Positions 49,821 through 57,196 of a stretch of DNA of 64,000 nucleotides are shown piece after piece. Under the pieces are notes generated by a model, which worked only from the letters and a program-made list of their open reading frames with translations, searched no databases and was not told where the DNA came from. The position numbers and the translations under genes were made by a program. This DNA comes from Mycolicibacterium moriokaense (GTDB lineage Bacteria > Actinomycetota > Actinomycetes > Mycobacteriales > Mycobacteriaceae). Each line of letters opens with the position of its first letter. Positions within the stretch are counted from its first letter, which is position 1. The stretch covers positions 310,001 through 374,000 of the forward strand of contig NZ_QJJU01000001.1 of NCBI RefSeq assembly GCF_003201655.1, in the 5' to 3' direction.

Positions 49821-49909
49821 GCCCGCCACCTGCGTGGGATCGGTAGAGCATGTTTCCGATCCCACGCGGCTAGAAGAATCGGCCGGCGTTCGAATCCCTT
49901 CTGGCGCGC
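49821..49909 (+). pseudogene. Decayed tRNA-like sequence, probably a tRNA-Arg remnant
   Basis: 22 bases at 49888-49909 match the T-arm and 3' acceptor strand of the tRNA-Arg (49061-49082) at 21 positions. CGGTAGAGCAT at 49841-49851 resembles its D-arm. GCCCGCCA (49821-49828) could still pair with TGGCGCGC (49902-49909). The anticodon region is destroyed and the T-stem is mispaired, so it is a pseudogene or an attachment-site scar. Confidence 0.6.
49832..49867. terminator. Perfect 12-bp stem-loop after the hemophore gene
   Basis: GCGTGGGATCGG (49832-49843) is the exact reverse complement of 49856-49867, with a 12-base loop, 37 bases after the hemophore stop. It may terminate that gene. It has grown inside the tRNA-like remnant, with the D-arm-like sequence forming the loop. 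Confidence 0.5.
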
Positions 49910-49946
49910 TCAATTCATACGCTCTGACCAGTACCGCGATAGGGGA

Positions 49947-50165
49947 CTACGCGGCCGGCTGGGCGGCGGCGACAACGGCCCGAACCCGTGCGAACGATGC
50001 GAGTTGGCTGACGAAGGTGACCCAGCCGGGATCGCCCCACATCAAGTCGACGTGTGACATCCAGCCCTGAATAACCACGAGGTCGATGGGACCGTCGCCG
50101 ACGACCTGATAGGCGATGTTGCCTTCCGGACCCTTCGCGTAGTGCGTCTCCGGCTGCTTGACCAC
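49947..50165 (-). pseudogene. Truncated N-terminal copy of the hydrolase/cyclase gene
   Basis: 72-codon frame. Its first 60 residues (PETHYAKGPEGNIAYQVVGDG, HVDLMWGDPGW, SFAR) closely match residues 5-60 of the hydrolase/cyclase gene just upstream. Similarity then ends, about 65 bases before the tRNA-like scar. The GTG start lies 3 bases past the stop of the full gene. It is a tandem duplicate cut by deletion or recombination, and the nucleophile and cyclase parts are missing. Confidence 0.75.
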
Positions 50166-50168
50166 GGG

Positions 50169-51551
50169 CTATATCTCCCGCGAAGCGGCCAGAAGACTCT
50201 CGACGGGGTCGTCCTGCTGCCCCGACGGGCTGAACAGTTGCCACTCCCCAGGCAGGCCCTTCAGTGTGTGCGTACCGCGGTCTCGGAATGTGATGCCTGA
50301 TCCGTTGACGAGGTCTTTTACCGTGTTGGAGACCAAGACCTCGCCGGCCCCCGCAAGCGCCGCAACTCGCGCGCCGATGTGTACCGCGATGCCCCCGATG
50401 TCGTCGCCGCGCAACTCACACTCGCCGGTGTGCAGCCCGCTTCGAACGTCGATTCCCAACTGCGGCATGCGCTCAGCGAGCACGGCGGCGCATCGCACGG
50501 CTCGGGTCGGCCCGTCGAATGTCGCGAGGAACCCGTCCCCGGTGTGCTTGACCACGCGGCCCTGGAAGCGGGCCACCTCGGCACAAGTGATCTGGTCGTG
50601 CTGCTCAAGTAGTTCGCGCCAGCGTCGGTCGCCGAGTTCGACGGCCCGTCGCGTGGAGTCGACGATGTCGGTGAACAGCACCGTCGCGAGTACGCGGTCG
50701 GCCGGTGGCTCATGCCGCTGACCCGTGAGGAACTCCTCGACCTCACCGGTGATCGACGTGATGTCTCCGACGGATGGCAGGTGGTCGACGCCCTCGAGTA
50801 CGACGAGCCGCGCGGAAGGGATGTTGTCGGCGAACTCGTGTGCGAATTCAATGGGGATTGCCTCGTCTTTGCGGTGCAGCACGAGCGTCGGAATATGAAC
50901 GCTGCTGAGGATGTCGCGGACATTCATTTGGCGAAGGTGCGCTTGCCAGGTCAGAAGCGCCATCTTCGGGCTCATGCTCGCCCGTTCGAGCATGCCGACA
51001 GCCTCTCTGAACCTGAGGTTGTGGCTGAGACTGGGCGCAGCCCAATCGGCGGTGTAGCCCTCGCCCCAGTGGTCGATCGACGCCCGGACGCGGGTCAATG
51101 CTTCGATCCATTTCGCGCGACCCGGCGATCCATCGTCCTCCAGCGACCCGCTCGCGAAACTCCCACAGATGATCAGCGCCCGGACTCGCTCCGGGTAGGT
51201 CGCGGCGAACATCACGCTGATCGGCCCGCCCTGGGAGAGTCCGAACAGTGCCGGTCGTTCGCTGCCGGCGGCGTCCAACACGGCGTGCAATTCATCGGCA
51301 CGGCTCTCGAGGGTGGGCACTTCCACGATGGGGTCGGACGCACCCGTTCCGAGCTTGTCGTACTGAATCACGCGAGCGAACGACGTGAATTCTGCGATGA
51401 ATTTGCTCCACCCGGGGTCTACGCCCAGCAGGTCGACGTGGGAAATCCAGCCCGGGACGACCACCAGATCCATCGGGCCGTCGCCGACGACCTGATAGGC
51501 GATGTCTCCCCCCGGGCCCTTCGCGTAATGCGTCTCCGGCGCATGGGCCAT
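50169..51551 (-). CDS. Alpha/beta hydrolase fused to class III nucleotide cyclase (LipJ/Rv1900c type)
   Basis: 460 aa. The N-terminal alpha/beta hydrolase (about 1-280) has Ser106 in GLSQGG, Asp near 229 and His257 in GVDHLPS. The C-terminal class III cyclase (about 288-445) has metal Asp295 (FTDIVDST), Asp339 (HTGDGF), Lys335 and Arg395. The position before the conserved Arg that is usually Asn is His391 (AVHIGARV). Rv1900c has the same fusion and makes cAMP. The ATG at 51551 is chosen because the truncated duplicate begins at the equivalent residue. Confidence 0.92.
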   Translation of the reverse strand: MAHAPETHYAKGPGGDIAYQVVGDGPMDLVVVPGWISHVDLLGVDPGWSKFIAEFTSFARVIQYDKLGTGASDPIVEVPTLESRADELHAVLDAAGSERPALFGLSQGGPISVMFAATYPERVRALIICGSFASGSLEDDGSPGRAKWIEALTRVRASIDHWGEGYTADWAAPSLSHNLRFREAVGMLERASMSPKMALLTWQAHLRQMNVRDILSSVHIPTLVLHRKDEAIPIEFAHEFADNIPSARLVVLEGVDHLPSVGDITSITGEVEEFLTGQRHEPPADRVLATVLFTDIVDSTRRAVELGDRRWRELLEQHDQITCAEVARFQGRVVKHTGDGFLATFDGPTRAVRCAAVLAERMPQLGIDVRSGLHTGECELRGDDIGGIAVHIGARVAALAGAGEVLVSNTVKDLVNGSGITFRDRGTHTLKGLPGEWQLFSPSGQQDDPVESLLAASREI

Positions 51552-51659
51552 CGGCCTGAGTATCTCATCGGAGATGGCTGTGAGGTCGAATCTCGCGCGT
51601 TCCAGCAAGCCAATTGACTGTTGCTGGGAGGCGTGTAACCCGGCGTCCTATCTCTTGGC

Positions 51660-52160
51660 ATGACCCAACGCGAAGTCTCACTGACCCGATTGGCCGCGAC
51701 CCGCGCCTCGGGTGCGGTTGTGCTCATCCGCTTCTACGTCGGCCTGATCTTCGTCGGCGAGGGCGTACTGAAGTTTCTCCGTGAGGACCCACTCGGTCCT
51801 GGCCGCTTCATCAAGGCGGGTATTCCGGGCGGAGAATCGCTCGCGTATCTCGACGGTGTCTTCGAGATCGGATGTGGCCTGCTGATCCTGGCTGGACTGC
51901 TGACCAGGCTGGCGACGATTCCGATGATCGTCGACATGGTCGGCGCGCTGACGATCACCAAGGTGCCGCTCTTGTGGGGCAACGCTCCGCTGTACCCCAA
52001 GGAAGGTGGATTGTGGGACTTCTTCCACGAAGGTCGCCTCGAGATCGCGATGTTGTGCGGCAGCGTGTTCCTGCTCATCGTCGGCGCGGGTTCGCTATCG
52101 CTTGATGCCAGGTTAATGCGCTCCAAAGCTGCGCCCAGTGCCGCCGGTGCCGCGGTCTAG
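51660..52160 (+). CDS. DoxX-family membrane protein
   Basis: 166 aa with four hydrophobic helices (about 18-38, 64-80, 88-105, 128-147). It is typical of DoxX proteins, with LIRFYVGLIFVGEGVLKFL and DGVFEIGCGLLILAGL near the start. In M. tuberculosis a DoxX protein works with SodA and SseA in oxidative stress defence, but this may not extend to all members. It lies 108 bases downstream of the divergent cyclase gene and 126 bases before the sigma factor. Whether it belongs to the sigma regulon is unknown. Confidence 0.88.
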   Translation: MTQREVSLTRLAATRASGAVVLIRFYVGLIFVGEGVLKFLREDPLGPGRFIKAGIPGGESLAYLDGVFEIGCGLLILAGLLTRLATIPMIVDMVGALTITKVPLLWGNAPLYPKEGGLWDFFHEGRLEIAMLCGSVFLLIVGAGSLSLDARLMRSKAAPSAAGAAV

Positions 52161-52270
52161 GCGCTCATACAGCAACCTCCAAGGTGGATTCCGGGACGTC
52201 AACCAGTGAATACGAGCGAAAATGGGGCGCGCCGTCCTAGCGCCGTAGAGCCGCGGACATCGCGCTCGAA

Positions 52271-52276
52271 GGGAGG
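52271..52276 (+). promoter_or_regulatory. Shine-Dalgarno site favouring the shorter sigma-factor start
   Basis: GGGAGG at 52271-52276 lies 10 bases before GTG 52287. The longer alternative start, GTG 52206, has no comparable site. Confidence 0.5.
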
Positions 52277-52286
52277 GCTGCAGTCG

Positions 52287-52784
52287 GTGACGGGCGCGGC
52301 GTACCCCGACTGGGACGCGATTTATCGCGACAACGTCACCTGGGTCTACCGGCTGATGTACGGCAAGGTGGGCAACCAACCCGACGCTGAAGACCTGACC
52401 GCCGAAGTGTTCATGACGGCCCTCCGGCCGCTGCGGGTTTCGGCCACGGTGCCGGAGGTGCGCAAATATCTTCGGATGACCGCCCGCACGGTGCTTGCGT
52501 CCTACTGGGGCGACCGGATGGGACGTCCGGTCACCGCGATCGAGGAGGACGTGCCGGAGGTGATCGAACCCGAGCTCATCGCCAGCGACGCGCCAGACAA
52601 GGTGCGCTCGCTGCTGCAGCGGCTGCCGGACAACTACCGACGGATCCTGGAACTGCGTTTCCTGCAGGCTTTTTCGGTGAAAGAAGCGGCGGGTCAGATG
52701 GGCGTCACCGTCGCGAACGCAAAGGTATTGCAGCACCGCGCGCTGCGCATGGCGGCACAATCGGGTGAGGAGGTCACATCGTGA
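52287..52784 (+). CDS. ECF-type RNA polymerase sigma factor
   Basis: 165 aa from the chosen start, normal for ECF sigma factors (192 aa from GTG 52206). Region 2 has DWDAIYRDNVTWVYRLMYGKVGN and AEDLTAEVFMTAL; region 4 has LPDNYRRILELRFLQAFSVKEAAGQMGVTVANAKVLQHRAL. No SnoaL-like or other C-terminal extension is visible. Its stop overlaps the start of a membrane Rieske protein gene (GTGA), the arrangement expected for a sigma/anti-sigma pair. I cannot assign it to a named M. tuberculosis sigma factor. Confidence 0.88.
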   Translation: MTGAAYPDWDAIYRDNVTWVYRLMYGKVGNQPDAEDLTAEVFMTALRPLRVSATVPEVRKYLRMTARTVLASYWGDRMGRPVTAIEEDVPEVIEPELIASDAPDKVRSLLQRLPDNYRRILELRFLQAFSVKEAAGQMGVTVANAKVLQHRALRMAAQSGEEVTS

Positions 52785-53479
52785 GCGACCGAACCGTCCG
52801 CCGGTTTGTGGAGGGCCTGTTGCGAGGGCAATCCACCGAACGCGCGCGCCCAGACGACGTCGAGGCCGAGCAGATGAAGACCGCGATCGAGTTGCGTGCG
52901 GCGCGGTTGGGAAGCGATTCGCCGAGCGAGGACTTCGTGACCGATCTGCATCGCAGGCTGGCCGCCGAAATGTCCGACGACGCCACTCCCGTTGACCATC
53001 CCCGGTGGGCCCCGCGCCGCCGTCAGGTCGTCATCGGTGGCTCGGTCGCGGCGGCATCTGCGGCCGCCGGGCTGGTGGTCGGCCGCAACCTGCTCGCCCC
53101 CAACGTGGTGCAGCAGGCGTCGCCGTCCGCCCAGGAGGAGCTCGAACCCAACGCGGGAACATGGCGAGCCATCGGCGCGAGTGCCGACCTACCTGACGGT
53201 GGGGCGATGGCGTTCGACGTCGGCTCCGTGAACGGGTTCGTGCATCGCACCGACGCCCAGTTGGAGGCGGTGTCGGGCGTGTGCACACACCAGGGATGCA
53301 AGTTGTGGCTTGACGCTCCCGAGAGCCGGTTGCGCTGCCCGTGCCACTCGACGTCGTTCTCTCTCGAAGGAGAGACTGTCACGCATCAGTTGCCCGTTGC
53401 GCCTGCTCCGCTTCCGAAGTTCCAGGTACGCGAAACCAAAGGTGTGATCGAGGTTTTCGCGCCGACGAAATCGGTGTAG
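52781..53479 (+). CDS. Membrane-anchored Rieske 2Fe-2S protein with N-terminal cytoplasmic domain
   Basis: 232 aa. A cytoplasmic N-terminal part of about 78 residues (helical, rich in Arg/Glu, TVRRFVEGLLRG ... DFVTDLHRRLAAEM) precedes a basic turn (PRRRQ, possibly Tat-like) and one helix at about 82-101. The extracytoplasmic Rieske domain has ligands Cys168, His170, Cys186 and His189, and the bc1-type disulfide pair Cys173/Cys188 (CTHQGC, CPCH). It is too short and wrongly placed for the QcrA subunit. The overlap with the sigma gene suggests it controls that factor. Confidence 0.85.
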   Translation: MSDRTVRRFVEGLLRGQSTERARPDDVEAEQMKTAIELRAARLGSDSPSEDFVTDLHRRLAAEMSDDATPVDHPRWAPRRRQVVIGGSVAAASAAAGLVVGRNLLAPNVVQQASPSAQEELEPNAGTWRAIGASADLPDGGAMAFDVGSVNGFVHRTDAQLEAVSGVCTHQGCKLWLDAPESRLRCPCHSTSFSLEGETVTHQLPVAPAPLPKFQVRETKGVIEVFAPTKSV

Positions 53480-53526
53480 GTAACCACGTCCCGTCACAGG
53501 ACAGGGGCGGGCGATAAGTTGAAGGC

Positions 53527-54030
53527 GTGCGACTGCTGCTGATCGCCGACACCCATGTCCCGAAGCGGGCCCGTGACCTGCCAACGCGGGTGTGGGATGA
53601 GGTGGCCTACGCCGATGTGGTGCTGCACGCAGGTGATTGGGTAGAGCCGGTGATGCTCGACCAGCTGGAAGCGCGCGCCACGCGGCTGGTGGCGTGCTGG
53701 GGCAACAACGACGGTGCCGAGTTGCGACGACGCCTGCCCGAACGCGCCGACGCGACGCTGGGCGGCCTGCGGTTCACGATCGTGCACGAAACGGGCGCTG
53801 CCGCCGGCAGGGAACGCAGGATGGCCGCCGAATATCCCGACACCGATGTGCTGGTGTTCGGCCACAGCCACATCCCGTGGGACACCACCGCCTCGACCGG
53901 CCTGCGCCTGCTCAACCCTGGCTCGCCGACCGACCGGCGGCGGCAACCGTTCTGCACGTATATGACCGCCACCGTCGCGGGCGGCCTGCTGTCAGATGTC
54001 TTGCTGCACAACCTGGAACGCCATGCCTGA
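53527..54030 (+). CDS. YfcE-like metallophosphoesterase
   Basis: 167-aa calcineurin-like phosphoesterase of the YfcE/MJ0936 group. It has ADTHVP (first metal motif, Asp and His), WGNNDG, VFGHSHIPWD and a late LLNPGSPTDRRR. The family hydrolyses phosphodiesters in vitro, with unclear physiological substrates. The start is GTG 53527. The stop overlaps the YjbR-like gene by 8 bases, so the two are coupled. Confidence 0.9.
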   Translation: MRLLLIADTHVPKRARDLPTRVWDEVAYADVVLHAGDWVEPVMLDQLEARATRLVACWGNNDGAELRRRLPERADATLGGLRFTIVHETGAAAGRERRMAAEYPDTDVLVFGHSHIPWDTTASTGLRLLNPGSPTDRRRQPFCTYMTATVAGGLLSDVLLHNLERHA

Positions 54031-54436
54031 ACGCCCCGCCCGGGTTTCGGACGTGCACGAGATCGCTGCGTCGATGCCGCACGTCACGCGGATCGAAGGT
54101 CCCAAGGGGAACTCGATCTACCAGGTGGGCGGCAAGTCGTTCGTGTTTTTCCGCACGCCGCAGCCCGACGCCGAGGATCCCGAGACCGGCGAGCGCTACG
54201 CCGACGTGATCATGATCTGGGTCGAGTCCGAGAGTGACAAGCTGGCGCTGATCCAGGATCCAGGCTCGCCGTTCTTCACCACCGACCGGTTTGAAGGACA
54301 TCTGTCGGTCCTGGTGCGCGCCAGCCGATTACGCGCGATCAGCAGAACCGAGTTGACCGAGCTGGTTCAGGACGCCTGGTTGTCGCGTGCATCTACCCGG
54401 CGGGCGGAACGCTGGCTGGCCGAACAGGACGGCTAG
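54023..54436 (+). CDS. MmcQ/YjbR-family protein
   Basis: 137-aa protein of the MmcQ/YjbR family (double-wing DNA-binding-like fold), with SMPHVTRIEGPKGNSIYQVGGKSFVFFR, FFTTDRFEGHLSVLVRA and the C-terminal helix ELVQDAWLSRAS. The function is unknown; some members look like small DNA-binding proteins. The ATG at 54023 is inside the end of the phosphoesterase gene. The 3' end overlaps the convergent permease by 4 bases. Confidence 0.85.
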   Translation: MPERPARVSDVHEIAASMPHVTRIEGPKGNSIYQVGGKSFVFFRTPQPDAEDPETGERYADVIMIWVESESDKLALIQDPGSPFFTTDRFEGHLSVLVRASRLRAISRTELTELVQDAWLSRASTRRAERWLAEQDG

Positions 54437-55767
54437 GTCGCCGCGGACTCCAGCGCCAGCGAGCGACCGGTGCGCCTGCGGTACACCACCTCGAACACGA
54501 AGCTCAACACAAACACGGCCAGCAGCGTGATCCATGTGCTCGCGGGCCCGGTGTGGATCGTGTAGCCGAGCAGCAGCGTGAACAGCGCCAGGTTCAGAGC
54601 CACCGCGAGCACCAGGAGCCACGGCTTCGCGCCCGTCTCGCGGTACACACGAAGATGGCCAACGCTGACCGTCCCGTAGACAATGAGGAACGCCAGGCTG
54701 GCCATCTGGCCCACCGCGGCAAGCGGGAAGAACACCACGAACGCTGCGGTGATGGCCGCCGCGACGAACAGGCCTCCGGTGCCGCCGCGCCACACGCCGC
54801 GTGCGAAGTTCGCGGGCAACTCACCCGATTTCGACACCATGTACGCCAGGTTGGCGTCGCCGAACATGGTGGCGTTGACGCCGGAAGCCGTTGCCAGCAG
54901 CGCGGCAACGCCGATCACAACGAAGCCGACGCGTCCGAGGATGTGCTGGCCTGCCTCCGACAGCACATGCCCCTGGTTGGCGTCCATCGCGGGCAGCGTC
55001 AGCGTCATCACGATGACGGCGCTCACCAGAAAGTAGACGACCATCACGATGCCCAATGATGCGAGCATGGCTCTGGGCAGTTCGCGCGCCGGATCACGCA
55101 TGTCGCCAGCCGAGTTGGTCACGACGCCGAAACCCTCATAGGTGACGTAAAGCAGACCCGCCGCGAACAGCACGCCGATCCAGCTGTGGCCGCCGTTGTC
55201 GGCGAGGCGGCCCGGGTCTGCGTTGGCCAGGCCGAGCACCACGAATACCGCGAGGATCGCCAATTCGATGGTGATCACGAAGATCTCGGACTTGCCGACG
55301 AACTTCGTTCCGATCAGGTTCACCACCACCACCGCAACGATCAGCCCGATGCCGATCGCCTTGCCGGACCACTCCGGCGTGTGCCACGGCAGCAGCGCCC
55401 GCGCATAGCCGGCGAACCCCGCGCAGTACAAGGCCATCGCGATGATCCAGCCGAGAAACTGAAACACGTTGAGCCCGCCTGCGATAACGCCGTCACCGAA
55501 ACAGCGGATCAGGAACTGCGCGGCCCCGCCGCGGCTCGGGTACTTCGCACCGAGCTTGCTGTAGGAGTAGACGCTGAACACCGTCACCACGCCTCCGACG
55601 AGGAACGCCATCGGCACCCAGATGCCCGCTGTGGTCGACGCGAGGCCGACCAGGGTGTACAAACCGGCACCCATCATGCCGCCGACGCCGATGGCGGTGG
55701 CGCTGGCAACCGAAATCGAGCCCTTCGGACCAGTTGGCGCGGCGGATTCCGGCACGCTCACGGGCAT
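54433..55767 (-). CDS. APC-superfamily amino acid permease
   Basis: 444 aa with about twelve membrane helices. The first helix region reads SATAIGVGGMMGAGLYTLVG, containing the GxGxG-like motif for substrate binding, and GYARALLPWHTPEW follows the third. Helix 6-8 segments and a cytoplasmic SKSGELPANFARGVW match APC amino acid/polyamine transporters. The substrate cannot be deduced. The ATG at 55767 is 20 bases from the divergent SDR start, so the two promoters overlap. Confidence 0.9.
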   Translation of the reverse strand: MPVSVPESAAPTGPKGSISVASATAIGVGGMMGAGLYTLVGLASTTAGIWVPMAFLVGGVVTVFSVYSYSKLGAKYPSRGGAAQFLIRCFGDGVIAGGLNVFQFLGWIIAMALYCAGFAGYARALLPWHTPEWSGKAIGIGLIVAVVVVNLIGTKFVGKSEIFVITIELAILAVFVVLGLANADPGRLADNGGHSWIGVLFAAGLLYVTYEGFGVVTNSAGDMRDPARELPRAMLASLGIVMVVYFLVSAVIVMTLTLPAMDANQGHVLSEAGQHILGRVGFVVIGVAALLATASGVNATMFGDANLAYMVSKSGELPANFARGVWRGGTGGLFVAAAITAAFVVFFPLAAVGQMASLAFLIVYGTVSVGHLRVYRETGAKPWLLVLAVALNLALFTLLLGYTIHTGPASTWITLLAVFVLSFVFEVVYRRRTGRSLALESAAT

Positions 55768-55787
55768 CAGTCAACCATCATGGGGAC

Positions 55788-56624
55788 ATGGCACGAGCAG
55801 CTGCGGTCAACGGGAAAGTCATCGTCGTCACCGGAGGTGCACGCGGCATCGGCTACGCCACGGCGAAGACCCTGCATGGGCTCGGCGCCAAGGTCGCAAT
55901 CGGCGATGTGGACGAAGCGGCGGTCAAGGAGGCCGGCACCGACCTCGACGTGGGGTTCTACGCGCGGCTTGACGTCACCGATCGGCAATCGTTCACCACA
56001 TTCCTCGACGACGTCGAACGGGAGCTCGGGCCCGTCGACGTCCTGATCAACAACGCTGCAATCGCCCCGGCGGGACGGTTTCTCGACGAGCCCGACGAAG
56101 TCACGCAGCGGACGATTGCCATCAACGTCTTTGGCGTCATCCTCGGCACCAAGCTCGCCGCCGAGCGAATGGTCAAGCGCCGCAGCGGCCACATCATCAA
56201 CATCGCCTCCCTCGCGGCGCTGGGCGCCGCGCCAGGCATCGCGACCTACACCGCGACGAAGCACGCGGTGCTCGGCTTCACCGACACCGCCCGGCTGGAG
56301 TTGCGCGGCACGGGGGTGACGCTGTCGGCGGTGCTGCCGACTCTGACCAACACATCGATGATCGACGGGGTGGCCAGTATGTCGGGGCTGCGCAACGCCG
56401 AACCCGAGGACATCGCGGCGGGCATCGTGGGCCTGATCGAGAAGCCGAAGCCGCGCTTGGCGGTAACCAGGGCCGCGGGGTTGCTGCTCGAGATGACAAA
56501 GAGGTTGCTGCCGCTACGGGTGGGCGAGGCAGTCACCCACGCGCTGGGCGCTGACACCATCTTCGTCAAGGCCGCGGACACACAGGAACGGCGCGACTAC
56601 GAGGACCGCGCCCGCCACACCTAG
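55788..56624 (+). CDS. Short-chain dehydrogenase/reductase
   Basis: 278-aa classical SDR with the nucleotide loop TGGARGIG, NNAAIAPAG, a catalytic Ser in NIASLAAL and the active-site Tyr-x-x-x-Lys in TYTATKHAV. The C-terminal 60 residues (KRLLPLRVGEAVTHAL) extend past the core, as in many mycobacterial SDRs that act on lipids or retinoid-like substrates. Substrate unknown. The stop overlaps the convergent cupin gene. Confidence 0.9.
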   Translation: MARAAAVNGKVIVVTGGARGIGYATAKTLHGLGAKVAIGDVDEAAVKEAGTDLDVGFYARLDVTDRQSFTTFLDDVERELGPVDVLINNAAIAPAGRFLDEPDEVTQRTIAINVFGVILGTKLAAERMVKRRSGHIINIASLAALGAAPGIATYTATKHAVLGFTDTARLELRGTGVTLSAVLPTLTNTSMIDGVASMSGLRNAEPEDIAAGIVGLIEKPKPRLAVTRAAGLLLEMTKRLLPLRVGEAVTHALGADTIFVKAADTQERRDYEDRARHT

Positions 56625-57148
56625 CTTCCCGGCACGGCTGCGTGGGACGCGCCGCACATGAACACCGCGAGACGAGCGGTGGTGTCACCGGGGTTGCTCC
56701 AGCGATGCCGGGTGCCGTTCTGCACCACGGTGTCTCCCGGATGAAGTGTGACCTTGGCGCCGTCGTCGAGCTCCAGCACTACCGTGCCTTCAAGAACAAC
56801 CTCGAAGTCAATGGTGTCGGTGGCGTGCATGCCGGGATCGGACAGGTCCATATACCGGAGCAGTCCCGGGGCTTCGGCCTCGATGTCGTCAAGGCCCGCT
56901 GCAGCGTCGATGTCCGAACCTGCCACGGCTTCCGGCGGAATTGAGAACATCCCAAACCTGAACCCGCCAATCGGCGGAAAGTACACGTGGTGCGGCGGAA
57001 CGCTTCCGTCGTCGGGAAACTGCGGGGTTTCGTCGCCTCCCCACAACCTGTGAAACCCCGTCGTCGGCAGCGGGGCGACCGCCTCATCGCTGGCGATTAC
57101 GGACTTGCCGGACGCGTCGTGCCCGGTCACTACTCGACGCACATTCAT
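56621..57148 (-). CDS. Cupin-domain protein
   Basis: 175 aa with a C-terminal cupin barrel: ATDTIDFEVVLEGTVVLELDDGAKVTLHPGDTVVQNGTRHRWSNPG holds motif 1/2 residues, with a His in GTRHRW and an acidic residue in DFEVV. Only one clear His is seen in the usual metal set, so metal binding is uncertain. The start is ATG 57148 (MNVRRV) rather than TTG 57160. Divergent from the alkylsulfatase across 48 bases. Confidence 0.85.
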   Translation of the reverse strand: MNVRRVVTGHDASGKSVIASDEAVAPLPTTGFHRLWGGDETPQFPDDGSVPPHHVYFPPIGGFRFGMFSIPPEAVAGSDIDAAAGLDDIEAEAPGLLRYMDLSDPGMHATDTIDFEVVLEGTVVLELDDGAKVTLHPGDTVVQNGTRHRWSNPGDTTARLAVFMCGASHAAVPGS

Positions 57149-57196
57149 GGCGTCAGTCAAGCACCGCTGTCAGGAATTCGTGGCAATGTCTGCCTC

